DNA of 64,000 nt from JACKAL01 sp964400355 (lineage in GTDB: Bacteria > Bdellovibrionota > Bdellovibrionia > Bdellovibrionales > JAGQZY01). The position numbers and the translations under genes were made by a program. The DNA is taken from NCBI GenBank assembly GCA_964400355.1, contig CAYNTO010000018.1, positions 1 to 64,000 of the forward strand. The letters are read 5' to 3'. Shown piece by piece: positions 26,714 to 35,700 of the stretch (positions within the stretch are counted from its first letter, which is position 1; the number at the start of each line of letters is the position of its first letter). Below the pieces are notes generated by a model. It was not told where the DNA came from and searched no databases. It saw only the letters and a program-made list of their open reading frames with translations.

Positions 26714-27765
26714 TGTCTCTTAACATTAAAAAATCAACAGCTCTTTTATTCGCGTCGGCACTCTCTTTTACAGCTGTGAGCTGTGGTTTAAAGAGCAAAG
26801 ATCCTCTCGAGGAATACAGACACCTTCAGTTGGTGAGCGAAAACGATCCGCGCGCTATGAACAATAAGAATCAGGTTCAATACATTGTTGTCGAAAACAA
26901 CAAAAATGTACTCACCGAAGTGCCACAAGGCGATACTCGTGCGGTGGACGGAATTGGCCAGGTCGCTCTTCAAAATGGTGTGTTCCAGGTTCAAACTGTA
27001 GAGAACGTGAACTTTCAAGAAGAGAAACAAAAGTCTTACGACATGACGGTAAAATTTCTTCGCGGTAAAGTAAAGTTCGATATAGAGCCTACTGACCTTC
27101 CGGAGGCTGCGTTTAAGATTGAATTGGTGTCCCAGGAAATAAACGCCTCAAAGTACAAAATTACCTACTCTCCATCCAAGGGCATCGTGCCTGCCGATAA
27201 GTTTTCGGTATTGAGCGCGATCAAAATTCAATTAAAAGACATTCAGTACGTTTCACAAGATGAGAAAGAAAATTCAGAAGCAAAAACGGCTTACGACAAT
27301 TTGATGCTCAAAATAGCGGAAGTACCTTTCGTTATTCGTAAGGACACCGATGTTCCAACGCTCACTGTGAATGGTCTCGATAAAAATCTGAAAGCAGGCG
27401 AGATCCATAAGTTTAGCGTGGATGTTCAAGCCCCAGCAAGTTTCGTTGGTACCGAGCCGTTGGTGCCTGAGGTGTTCTTTGATCTGATCAACATCGTAAA
27501 CTCCAAAGGACTCGTTGAGGCCAATGGCGCATACTTTGTTTCTAACGATCCTGAGCACAAAACTGTAGAGCGCCTGGCAAACAACAAGTGGCGCGTGCAT
27601 TACATCTTCGATACTAAAAATTTACAGTTACTTCCACAATTTGATAGAAACCTAAAGAGCGCTGATTCTGACAAGCTTTATGTGAGCCTCAGTTTCCGCG
27701 TGAATTCCGATAAGATCGCAATCTCAGACAAAAAAACTGTGCGATTTTATATCAGCTCAAACTAA
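26713..27765 (+). CDS. Lipoprotein of the motor cluster
   Basis: ATG 26713 is preferred because it follows GGGAGGAC and starts a lipobox signal peptide (SFTAVSC, Cys24); the longer frame from 26683 would bury it. The 326-residue mature part is strand-rich and acidic. It has no recognised domain, though the last third (TLTVNGLDKNLKAGEIHKF...) could be an Ig-like fold. Located between the TPR-like and VWA genes, it is probably an outer-membrane-associated part of the same complex. Confidence 0.7.
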   Translation: MSLNIKKSTALLFASALSFTAVSCGLKSKDPLEEYRHLQLVSENDPRAMNNKNQVQYIVVENNKNVLTEVPQGDTRAVDGIGQVALQNGVFQVQTVENVNFQEEKQKSYDMTVKFLRGKVKFDIEPTDLPEAAFKIELVSQEINASKYKITYSPSKGIVPADKFSVLSAIKIQLKDIQYVSQDEKENSEAKTAYDNLMLKIAEVPFVIRKDTDVPTLTVNGLDKNLKAGEIHKFSVDVQAPASFVGTEPLVPEVFFDLINIVNSKGLVEANGAYFVSNDPEHKTVERLANNKWRVHYIFDTKNLQLLPQFDRNLKSADSDKLYVSLSFRVNSDKIAISDKKTVRFYISSN

Positions 27766-27780
27766 GAGGGCGGGGACAAC

Positions 27781-29307
27781 ATGAAACGTTATATACTCAG
27801 TTCAATTGTAGCAATGATGAGTGTCAGTTGTGGCGAAAAAAACGCCAATCTGGTAGGCCTCCAGGAGCCAGTGGCTCAGCCGTCACCGATCATCTCGACG
27901 TCTATTACAAAATCCGTATTCTTTCCGTTGGTTACTTCTGAGTTCTCTGATGTTCAGGAGAAAGCACTCAGTAACGAAACGACGGTGTTGGTTCAGGTCG
28001 AAAAGACAGGTACCAGTGTGAAGAATCTTAAGAAAGAAGACTTTATTCTTTCTGAGAACGGTAAAGAAGTAAAAAACTTTGATTTTTCAATCGAAGACAC
28101 CAAGGCCGAGCAAGTTGTGGATATCGCCTTTGTGGTCGATGTGACCGGTTCCATGACTCCGTTCATCGAAGCCGCAAAAGTGAGATTGTCGGAATTTATT
28201 AGGACAACTCGCAAAAAAGGCTATCACACGCGCATGTGCTTATCGACATTCGGTGACTACACCGTGCAGAAATGCGAAAAGTTCTACGACAACGATCCTA
28301 AAGATCAAACCGCTGCACAAACAAATGAACTGATTTCCGAGCTCACTAAATTACGCGCTCTCAAAGGTGATCTCGATCCAGGTGGCAAGGACGTTCCTGA
28401 AAACTCCATGCGCGCGCTTATTGATGCCGGTTCCGCACCTTGGCGCCCAGATGCTCAAAAGTTCGTGATTTTGGTGACAGACGCGGACTTCTTGTACTCG
28501 CCCGATAAATTGGGCAGTATCGAAGCCACTAAAGGTGTACCTCCACCAACTATGGCCGAAGTGCATGCGTCTTTGGAAGCATCACAAGTTGCGGTGATGG
28601 CCGTAACTCCGAACGGTGCAGGTTATACATCAAACTTTCAAAACCTTTCGAGCATCGTTGAAAAAAGCGGTGGCGAGCACTTCTTGTTTAAGAGTGTGAT
28701 TCAAAAGCCAGCACGTCTCGATGAAATCTTAAATCGCATCATCAGCCGCGTGAACGGCACGTACAAGCTCACTTACAATGCTGAAGAGTTCGACGAAAAC
28801 CATTCCACGCTTCCTTTAGACCAACGCAAGGTCGAGGTGCAGTTGCGCGATGTTAAGTCTGGGAATGTGAAAGACCAAAAAGTTTCCACACAGTACCCCG
28901 ATGGTCGCCCTCAATACAAAACCGTCTACACACTTGCTGATAAAGATGTGGATTCTCAAGATGCCGAAGTGACTCTCAATGGAAAGCCGTTGGCCGCTAG
29001 CGAGTACACCATTTCTGGAAAGACAATCACATTTAAGAAAGCTCCGGCTCCGGAATCCAAAATCAAAGTGGTGTTCTATTACGTGGACAACTACGCCAAC
29101 CTTCGCGTGTCGCCGGTGAGCCTCAACGAGAAGATGCGTGAGACCAACCTCAAGATCACTCTGAACGGTGTAGAAGCGCGCAAACAAGACGTGCAGATCG
29201 CCCGCGATATGTCGAACAACGTTTCCGTAATGCTACTTCCCTCCGTTGCGAGCGACAACCATTACAAAATCGCCGAATCGAGCGGCATCGCCCTCAAAGT
29301 CGAGTAA
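27781..29307 (+). CDS. VWA-domain lipoprotein
   Basis: 508 residues with lipobox MSVSC (Cys17). A von Willebrand factor A domain spans about 112-330 and keeps a metal-site motif DVTGS (Asp120 to Ser124); a conserved-looking FVILVTDADF follows near 230. Such domains bind protein ligands through a divalent ion. The C-terminal part holds strand-rich modules (YTISGKTITFKKAPAPESKI). Last gene of the cluster, followed at once by a terminator. A surface-exposed adhesin role linked to the motor is plausible but inferred. Confidence 0.85.
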   Translation: MKRYILSSIVAMMSVSCGEKNANLVGLQEPVAQPSPIISTSITKSVFFPLVTSEFSDVQEKALSNETTVLVQVEKTGTSVKNLKKEDFILSENGKEVKNFDFSIEDTKAEQVVDIAFVVDVTGSMTPFIEAAKVRLSEFIRTTRKKGYHTRMCLSTFGDYTVQKCEKFYDNDPKDQTAAQTNELISELTKLRALKGDLDPGGKDVPENSMRALIDAGSAPWRPDAQKFVILVTDADFLYSPDKLGSIEATKGVPPPTMAEVHASLEASQVAVMAVTPNGAGYTSNFQNLSSIVEKSGGEHFLFKSVIQKPARLDEILNRIISRVNGTYKLTYNAEEFDENHSTLPLDQRKVEVQLRDVKSGNVKDQKVSTQYPDGRPQYKTVYTLADKDVDSQDAEVTLNGKPLAASEYTISGKTITFKKAPAPESKIKVVFYYVDNYANLRVSPVSLNEKMRETNLKITLNGVEARKQDVQIARDMSNNVSVMLLPSVASDNHYKIAESSGIALKVE

Positions 29308-29324
29308 GGTGCCAGGCACCTTTT
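29306..29324 (+). terminator. Terminator of the motor cluster
   Basis: AAGGTGC-CAG-GCACCTT followed by TTTT begins inside the stop codon of the VWA gene. Compact and convincing. Confidence 0.8.
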
Positions 29325-29378
29325 AGTCTAGCGGCGCGACAATCCGGAATGCTTTTCGAAGCTCAGCACTTGTGCTGG

Positions 29379-29523
29379 GCTTTTCTATTTTCCCGCGAAT
29401 TTGAAAGTGCATTTTGAGCGGACGGCCATCCTGGCCTGCGCACTCGTCGCCTGTGGCGATCGCGTCCCGCTCTCGTGAGCCCGCTCTAAATACACTTTCA
29501 AATTCGCGGGAAAATAGAAAAGC
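29379..29523 (+). repeat. Structured repeat element, copy A
   Basis: A 145-bp self-complementary element. The outer 31 bases on each side (29379-29409 and 29493-29523) pair perfectly; the next 12 pair with two mismatches, giving a 43-position stem. It encloses a 59-nt core (29422-29480) able to form three small hairpins: GGCC-ATCCT-GGCC, TCGCC-TGT-GGCGA and GCTC-TCGT-GAGC. The core is 56/59 identical to copy B at 43936-43994. The folded form is a long stem closing a three-hairpin multiloop. Could be a structured RNA or a mobile DNA hairpin. Confidence 0.9.
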
Positions 29524-29539
29524 TCGGTGCGGGGTAGGT

Positions 29540-29591
29540 AGCGCCGGTGGCGCTGGGTCGCAGCGCTCAAACTCGCCTCGAGCGAGTTTTT
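29540..29591 (+). terminator. Hairpin plus intrinsic terminator after element copy A
   Basis: AGCGCC-GGT-GGCGCT (29540-29554) is followed by AAACTCGC-CTCGA-GCGAGTTT (29569-29589) and a T-run to 29591. The second is a good terminator. It lies after the terminator of the upstream operon, so it may end a separate transcript through the element. Confidence 0.7.
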
Positions 29592-29789
29592 GTTGGAGTG
29601 TGGGGTGGGTCGCGAGGTTGTGCCTGCTGAGGGTGCTGAGTTGGCTTATTGGGGCTCACTGGGGTGAGGTTATATGATTTGATTTGAGGGTTTTTGTGGG
29701 AATTTACTTCGTTTTTTTGTGTCTCTCGTTTTTTTTGTTTGCTAGGCTGTAGGGAGTTTGAGGTTATATTATTGGCCTTGGGGGACTTG

Positions 29790-30278
29790 ATGAAACACAT
29801 TCTGCTTACCTTAATTCTAGTTGGTGCATCGGCTTGTTCTTATGATCGGGTAGAGATGGTGGAACAGCCTAAGGGGCGTGAGTTTTATGAGCCGTTTGTG
29901 AATGCGCAAGGGTCGCCTGCGACTGCAAAAGCGGAGATGGGTTCTCTTAAACTTCTTAAGATCAATGGGCTTTATGATGGGCGCTTTGCGCTTTATGAGA
30001 ATGGGCAGTTTTTCTACGAGATCAACCACATGGGTGACGGGGTGGGTAACTGGACTTTTGAGAATGGAGCGCTCAAACTATCAGCTCAGCGCATGTTTTT
30101 TGTAATGGAATTTACTGTGTCAGGTGCAAGTGCTGAGGGGACCAATACCGTGGTTCGCTTTCGCGATCGCAATGGCGTCCAACGCATGGACATCCAGTAT
30201 CAGAATATGAGTGCCTGTATTCAGGAGAACAAGAGCTGTGCCCTGGATTCGTTTGAGCCTGCCGATAAGCCATTATAA
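29790..30278 (+). CDS. Small lipoprotein of unknown function
   Basis: ATG 29790 follows GGGGA and begins MKHILLTLILVGASAC with lipobox ASAC (Cys16). The 147-residue mature part is strand-rich (LLKINGLYDGRFALYENGQFF is typical) and resembles a small lipocalin-like or beta-sandwich module. Two late cysteines (SACIQENKSC) may pair. Monocistronic, ending at a bidirectional hairpin. No family recognised. Confidence 0.7.
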   Translation: MKHILLTLILVGASACSYDRVEMVEQPKGREFYEPFVNAQGSPATAKAEMGSLKLLKINGLYDGRFALYENGQFFYEINHMGDGVGNWTFENGALKLSAQRMFFVMEFTVSGASAEGTNTVVRFRDRNGVQRMDIQYQNMSACIQENKSCALDSFEPADKPL

Positions 30279-30288
30279 TTTGCGCGTT

Positions 30289-30329
30289 CTTCTATGCGCC
30301 TTTCGGCGCCAACTCAGGGCGCGTAGAAG
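30289..30329. terminator. Bidirectional hairpin between convergent genes
   Basis: CTTCTATGCGCC (30289-30300) pairs with GGCGCGTAGAAG (30318-30329) with one G-U pair. An inner GCGCC-TTTC-GGCGC hairpin is an alternative fold. The right arm covers the last codons of the minus-strand nfu gene. Confidence 0.5.
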
Positions 30330-30883
30330 GGTTTATCACCCATGGCGTGGTCGGTAACGTCCACGACACGCTCGACGAACTTAAATTCGTTCTTTAGCGC
30401 GTTCTCAATACCGTCGACCATTGTGGCTTGGGACGAAGCGCAGCCCTGGCAGCCGCCACCCATGGACAGATAGGCCACGTTGTTTTCAAACGACTTGAGT
30501 TCCACAAAACCGCCGTGGGACGCGAGCGCTGGATTGATTTGATTTTCGATATAGGTGCGAATGCTATCGGCCTCGGAGGACGCAGTTGCTGCGGCCTTTT
30601 CAGGGAGAGGTTCTTCTAAGGTAGAGGTTGAAGAAAAATGCTCTTCGAGAAGTCCCATCAATGGTTCAACAATCACGTCCCATTCGACCCACTCTTTTTT
30701 ATTGAGTTCCACGAAATTTGGGCCCACATGGATTTTTTCGACCCACGGAAACCCAAAGAGTTTTTTTGCTACCGGGGAAAAACCCGCCTGTTGTGGCGAT
30801 TCGATGGCAAATTCGCCTTTTGAAATTTGGCGGTCAAAGTTAAAGCGACAGGTGACTTTATTAATTACGTTGGCTTGTACCAT
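30314..30883 (-). CDS. nfu: Nfu-type iron-sulfur cluster carrier
   Basis: Delivers Fe-S clusters to apo-enzymes in the cytoplasm. 189 residues: an N-terminal Nfu_N domain (about 10-90, with FNFDRQISKGEFAI and VEKIHVGPNFVELNKK) and a C-terminal NifU-like domain (about 105-175). The latter carries the cluster-binding CxxC as GGGCQGCASSQATM. Same architecture as mitochondrial and alphaproteobacterial Nfu. It sits 38 nt downstream of a small membrane-protein gene on the same strand. Confidence 0.93.
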   Translation of the reverse strand: MVQANVINKVTCRFNFDRQISKGEFAIESPQQAGFSPVAKKLFGFPWVEKIHVGPNFVELNKKEWVEWDVIVEPLMGLLEEHFSSTSTLEEPLPEKAAATASSEADSIRTYIENQINPALASHGGFVELKSFENNVAYLSMGGGCQGCASSQATMVDGIENALKNEFKFVERVVDVTDHAMGDKPFYAP

Positions 30884-30921
30884 GAGTGAACCCTACTCCT
30901 TTTGCGCGACCGGGTCAAAGT

Positions 30922-31311
30922 TTACTGGGGCGGAAGAACGGGGCGCTTGGGCGCTTTAAAGAACGCGTCGGCCTGTTTATCAAAGAACAAACAGTACACC
31001 ACAAAGGCAAAAAACAGGGCGCTCAAGTAAAAACCAAAAAGCGAACTGGTTTGGAGAAGATGGATGAACAAGTTGATGCTGGCCACAACTAGCCAGGTGT
31101 AGCGCGCCCAATTGCGGCCGGCGAGTATGTTAAAGCCCACCGCGAATTGTGCAGCAAATATGGAAATGGCTATCCATTTTAATGCATGAAACATCTCGGG
31201 GTTTCGCGCCCATTGCGAGGGCATGGCTCCCAGACCAAAAAATATTTGGATCACAGAGAGAGCCACTAGGAATGTACCGACAAACTGAACAAGTGTGGGG
31301 ATGGGACGCAT
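30922..31311 (-). CDS. Small four-helix membrane protein
   Basis: About 129 residues from ATG 31311, with four hydrophobic helices (FVGTFLVALSVIQIFFGLG, ALKWIAISIFAAQFAVGF, YTWLVVASINLFIHLLQ, LFGFYLSALFFAFVVYCLFF) and a basic C-terminus. No ribosome site supports any candidate; in-frame starts at 31380 and 31455 would add residues lacking membrane character. Family not recognised. Probably cotranscribed with nfu. Confidence 0.55.
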   Translation of the reverse strand: MRPIPTLVQFVGTFLVALSVIQIFFGLGAMPSQWARNPEMFHALKWIAISIFAAQFAVGFNILAGRNWARYTWLVVASINLFIHLLQTSSLFGFYLSALFFAFVVYCLFFDKQADAFFKAPKRPVLPPQ

Positions 31312-31514
31312 ACTTAGAGATTTAGCGGAAAAATCACAAATCGCGGAAAAATTCCGAAATTTATGTAAAATCGTTCCCATTGTCGATTTTATAGGCTGCT
31401 CAAATCGAAGGCGCGAGCACCCTCTGAGTTCTAGAAGTGGTTCATAATGAGACAAGAACCATGTAACCCTTACCCGAGTGCCGGTATTTGTTGCCTCTGT
31501 CTAAAAGTTAACAG

Positions 31515-31597
31515 TACATACCATTACTAAAGCAAAACTTCTGTGTGATTTCAGGGACTTAAATTTGGGGCGGGTGGTATGTAAATTGTACATAACC
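31515..31597. promoter_or_regulatory. Repeated TACATA/TATGTA motifs upstream of the barrel-lipoprotein pair
   Basis: TACATACC (31515-31522), GGTATGTA (31576-31583) and TACATAACC (31589-31597) occur within 85 bp. The last two form an inverted pair (TATGTA-AATTG-TACATA) 20 bases before the start at 31618. Likely operator or promoter-overlapping site, regulator unknown. Confidence 0.4.
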
Positions 31598-31617
31598 ATG
31601 GGAGATAGAGGTAACTA

Positions 31618-32799
31618 ATGGGGCAATCCCGTCCTTTCGCGTTCATGTTGTTGATGTTGGCGTTCCAAACGATGGGCCTTTCCACGGCTTTTGCACAAGT
31701 TCCATCGGCGCAGCAGTTTTCAAACACTTTCGATTACAGCGAAGATCTTTATGAATCCAAACCCGGTCAGCTCGAGGTTTTGTGGCGCGCGCGCATTTAC
31801 GGCGAAAGCACTCAGCTCGAAACACAATCCGCCGAAGTCGGTGGCGCTGATCTTTACGCCGATAGCAAGTACCAACTTTTAGAAAACACCGAAGCGCGTT
31901 TGTTTTTGCGCGCAAAGTTTGAGTCGGGCCGCAGCCAATCTTTTTTTGGCGATATTGAACCGAACAACGGTCTTTTGGTGCGCGAGGCAGCGATCAAAGT
32001 AGAGCCCCTTGAGGTGATGACTCTCAAAGCCGGCGTGATCAATCAGGACTGGTTAGAAATGCCACTACTGGTGTACCGCCAAGCATTCCCAGGAATTCAA
32101 GGGAGCTTGTTTTATAACGGCTTTGAAGGCGTGCAGTTTGGTTACACCGGGCAGTACTTAATTCCCACATCGCAAACACTTTCGGCACGCACAGTGGATC
32201 GCGAACCCTCTCCGAACTTTATGACTCACACTTTGTTTGCAAGCCTTGGCGATCGCACAAATTATTCCATCTACGGCAGCGTAAACACTTACGACTACAA
32301 CAAGCTTCCGAGCATGGTCGCGTTTGAGAGCCAGAAAACGGGCAATTCCATGGAATTCATCGGTGGTCCCAACAATTCCGCATTTGCATACGATTTTAAA
32401 GGCTGGTTCACACGCGCCGGCGGTTGGTACCGTGTGAACTCGCTGTGGGAACCTTCAGCGGAATACGCTGTGATCAAAAATGAAGAAGCCCCTGAGACTT
32501 TCAACGATGGGCATCTTCTCCGTGTGGCGTCCAAGTTTCATTTTACCGATTACGCACTTTACGTTGGTTTCGACAGTTATTTTGCCGAATCAGATGTGGC
32601 GCCTTCTTACTACAACTCGTGGGGCCTCGGAAACACCAACAAGCGTGGCAATGGCGGAGAGATCACTCTTGAGTTTAAAAAACGCCAGTTCCGTTTGCGT
32701 GCGCAATACTATCAGGCCGACGTTATCAATTTTAATGGATTACAAGAAGATCAGCAGTACTTTTTTTTAGGGGTGGAGACAGGTTATGACAAAATCTAA
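31618..32799 (+). CDS. Porin-like outer-membrane beta-barrel
   Basis: 393 residues with signal peptide ending STAFAQ. The mature protein consists of amphipathic strands separated by short turns, with aromatic girdles (EARLFLRAKFESGRSQ, FEGVQFGYTGQYL, FRLRAQYYQADVINF), as in 14-18 strand porins. It overlaps the 1690-residue lipoprotein gene by 14 bases, so the two are translationally coupled and probably work together at the outer membrane. AGAGGT lies before the ATG. Confidence 0.8.
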   Translation: MGQSRPFAFMLLMLAFQTMGLSTAFAQVPSAQQFSNTFDYSEDLYESKPGQLEVLWRARIYGESTQLETQSAEVGGADLYADSKYQLLENTEARLFLRAKFESGRSQSFFGDIEPNNGLLVREAAIKVEPLEVMTLKAGVINQDWLEMPLLVYRQAFPGIQGSLFYNGFEGVQFGYTGQYLIPTSQTLSARTVDREPSPNFMTHTLFASLGDRTNYSIYGSVNTYDYNKLPSMVAFESQKTGNSMEFIGGPNNSAFAYDFKGWFTRAGGWYRVNSLWEPSAEYAVIKNEEAPETFNDGHLLRVASKFHFTDYALYVGFDSYFAESDVAPSYYNSWGLGNTNKRGNGGEITLEFKKRQFRLRAQYYQADVINFNGLQEDQQYFFLGVETGYDKI

Positions 32800-35700
32800 G
32801 TTGTTGTCAAAAGTAGTAATGTTGCAGTTCCTAGCGCTCGCGGTGCTCGCCGGATGCGTAAAAGCGCAAAAGCAGGATCCGTACGGTGATGCCAAAGGCA
32901 AAGATCGCAGCTCCTTCCGCCTTTCTAAGAGCGGCGAGTTGGTGGACGTTACAGGTTATGCAGCCAATGCCATTCGTTCGAGCGATGTCAACGTCGTTCG
33001 CCAGGCCGATGTCTCGGTTGAGGGCGAAAACAATCGCTACAGCAATCGCCGTGAATACTCACTCAAAATGTGCGGTCTCGAGGACATTCGCGCCAACAAC
33101 ACTTTACTGGGTCAGAAACTTCGTGTGTACAGTGAGCTCGATATTCGCGAAGTGGAATTGACAATTCAAAACGATAGCTGTGTGTACTGGGAAGTGTCTC
33201 TTCCCTACAAATACTTTGCCGATGCTGTAAACTTAGAGATTAATTTTATTTTTAAAACCGTAACCGGTGGTCAAAAAGCCTACATTCACAAAACCGTTCT
33301 CTTTAACCCATGGGATTCACGCCGTGGATCGAACCCAGAAGTGTTCGACTTCACGCGCTTTGGAATCTCGGATAACTTAAAGCGTCTTCCATGGGCCCGC
33401 GGTATCGACGAAATCGATTTGGCACTGAGGGGCGAATTTCAACCGACAAAGAAAAAACTCGAAATCGGTTCGGTAACCATCGTTCCTGTACAAAAGAACA
33501 AGCAGAGCCTCATCGAAACCAGCCTCATTGACACCAAGCTCATTGGTGGCGCGGTGGCAGGAGAACTGGACTCGCGTTATTCCTCGGAAGCTCTTCGCTT
33601 AAAACTGAACAATGGCCAGCCCGTGCAATCATTGGATATGCACCTCAACATGCGCTTGAGCAACCTCAAGGTGCGTTTACTGGATACAGCGGGCGTAAAC
33701 AAAGACGAAGAACTGACATCTGGCAGCTTTAAGATCACCGCACAACTGATTGCGACAGATCAGGCCAACAAAGGCCACCACATCATCTCCAATCGCATGG
33801 TGATTGCGGAAAACCAAAAGTGGAATGCCACGACGATGGGTGTGAACGCAGTTCTGCCTATTTCATTGGTGATTCGTCCGCAATGGGGAAATCTCAATCT
33901 ACTGGTTCGAGTGGAACCAGAGATAGAGGGGATCGCCCCCTTCGAAGGTTTGTATCACCTCGGTCGATTCAATGAAATCGGTGGCGGCAAATCTCCCATA
34001 TTTGATCTCTCAGAATATTCCATCAGTCGTGAAACCGAATCAGGTTACGACTTTAACTACGAGGCTTATCTTAAAGCCGCCGTGAATCACGAGCAGTGGT
34101 TGAGAGGCAATCCGGAAGAGATCGTTGATACCATTGCGTATGAGACCAATGCCGACGGCTCTTTTAAACTCGATAAAAATGGAAACAAGATTCCTATTTA
34201 CGAGACGAACGCCGACGGTTCTTTTAAGCTCGACGAAAAAGGAAACAAGATTCCTGTTAAGGTGTATACAACGATGGAAAAGGGCTTTCGCCGGTTCCTC
34301 TTTTCTCAGTTGGACGTGCTGTTCAGCCGAGTTATGCCCGGCGATACGGCTACTGACCGAACGATTCAATACACTGTCGAAACCTGTTTGACCGATAACC
34401 TTACGGGTGCACGTCCTGGCGCCGGCCTAAAGTTTGAGATCGAAACCGAAGATCGCGGTGTGAAGTACATCACGAAGCGTATGACTAATGACCTAGGTTG
34501 CCTCACATGGGTTGGAATGATTTCTCACAAGTTTTATCACCGCGAAAATCTTGTGAGAAAAATTTCCCGTGTCACTTATCTTGGTGAAGACAACACCAAG
34601 CCGAGTTTCGATCTTGAGTATTACATCAACCCGTGGGATGAAAAGTTCACCTTCGGTCGCGATGCGCGCCGTTTGACTCCAGAATATTTAAAGCAGATTG
34701 CTGAGACACAGGAGCAGGCACCGCCAACGCGTATTCTGATGACGCACTTTTCTTACGATGCGACAGGTTTCCGTTATGTGATTGATCGCTATATGAACAT
34801 GACGGTTAAGAAGACCGTATTGATGACCATCAAGCCGATCATCTTAAAATACAACTCCATTGTATGGGGCCGTAGCGGTCTCAACGACCTTCGTGACGGT
34901 ATTTATCTCATGAAGGTGGCCATGCAAAAGGATTACATTGATCCTATGGCCAACAAAGGTGCGGTGATTACCAATGATCCGATTCCGAAGAAGCTTATGG
35001 GCGGCTCTGTACAGCCAATGACTCAGGCCGAAGCGGAAAGTCTCGAGAAGAAACAGTTCCTCGTTGTGAAAGAGACGTTGGTCCGAGTTCTCGGTGGACA
35101 GATTGTGACTCCGATTGAATTTGAGATCAACGATTTGCGAACGCTGCGTATTCGCTCGCAGATGCTTATTCAAATCGAAACTATAGATGAGATGCTTCTT
35201 CGTGCGGCTTTACTTGCCAACTCCAAGCTCGATGGCTTGGTTAAAGAAGCGAAGTCGGAAGCGACCATTGAGATCATGGCCATCAAGAAAACACTCGCCG
35301 ATCTTCAAAAGGAGATGGAAGAGCTCAAGAAGAACCAAGATTACGCGATCATGGAGCAATATCTGCGCGTGTTGGCTCGTGATAAAGAGCTTAAAGCACG
35401 AATGGAATCTCTTTTGAGTTCTCTGGACAAGGATGCGGCCCTTAAGTTGCTCACCCAGATTGATGAACTCCGTGGAACTGGCGAGACAGCCGTTTCTGTG
35501 GATCGCAATATCAAATTCCAAGTTTTGAACGATGCGATCAAGTCGCTCAAAAACAAAATTACGGCGGCTACCGCTAAACAAGAAAAAGACGTTGTTCAAC
35601 GTGTGACAACGGAAAAGATCAATGAGTGTCAGATTCTATCAGATAAACTCAAGGAACAAGGTAAACTGGATGAGGCCAACCTCTATGATCCTAAGAAAGC

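Larger units (their letters stand above)
29308..29789. other. 482-bp non-coding stretch holding structured element copy A
   Basis: Between the motor-cluster terminator and the lipoprotein at 29790. It contains element copy A (29379-29523), then a GC hairpin and a terminator (29540-29591), then about 200 bp of G/T-rich sequence without clear signals. Confidence 0.7.

Noticed and set aside
29448..29470. GCGATCGC palindrome as a HIP1-like iterated site
   Set aside because: It occurs inside the element core as part of the hairpin region and is not iterated across the window.
29385..29570. Minus-strand ORF with the ERAHESGTRSP peptide
   Set aside because: It is encoded almost entirely by structured element A; the shared peptide in copy B is explained by the conserved nucleotide core.
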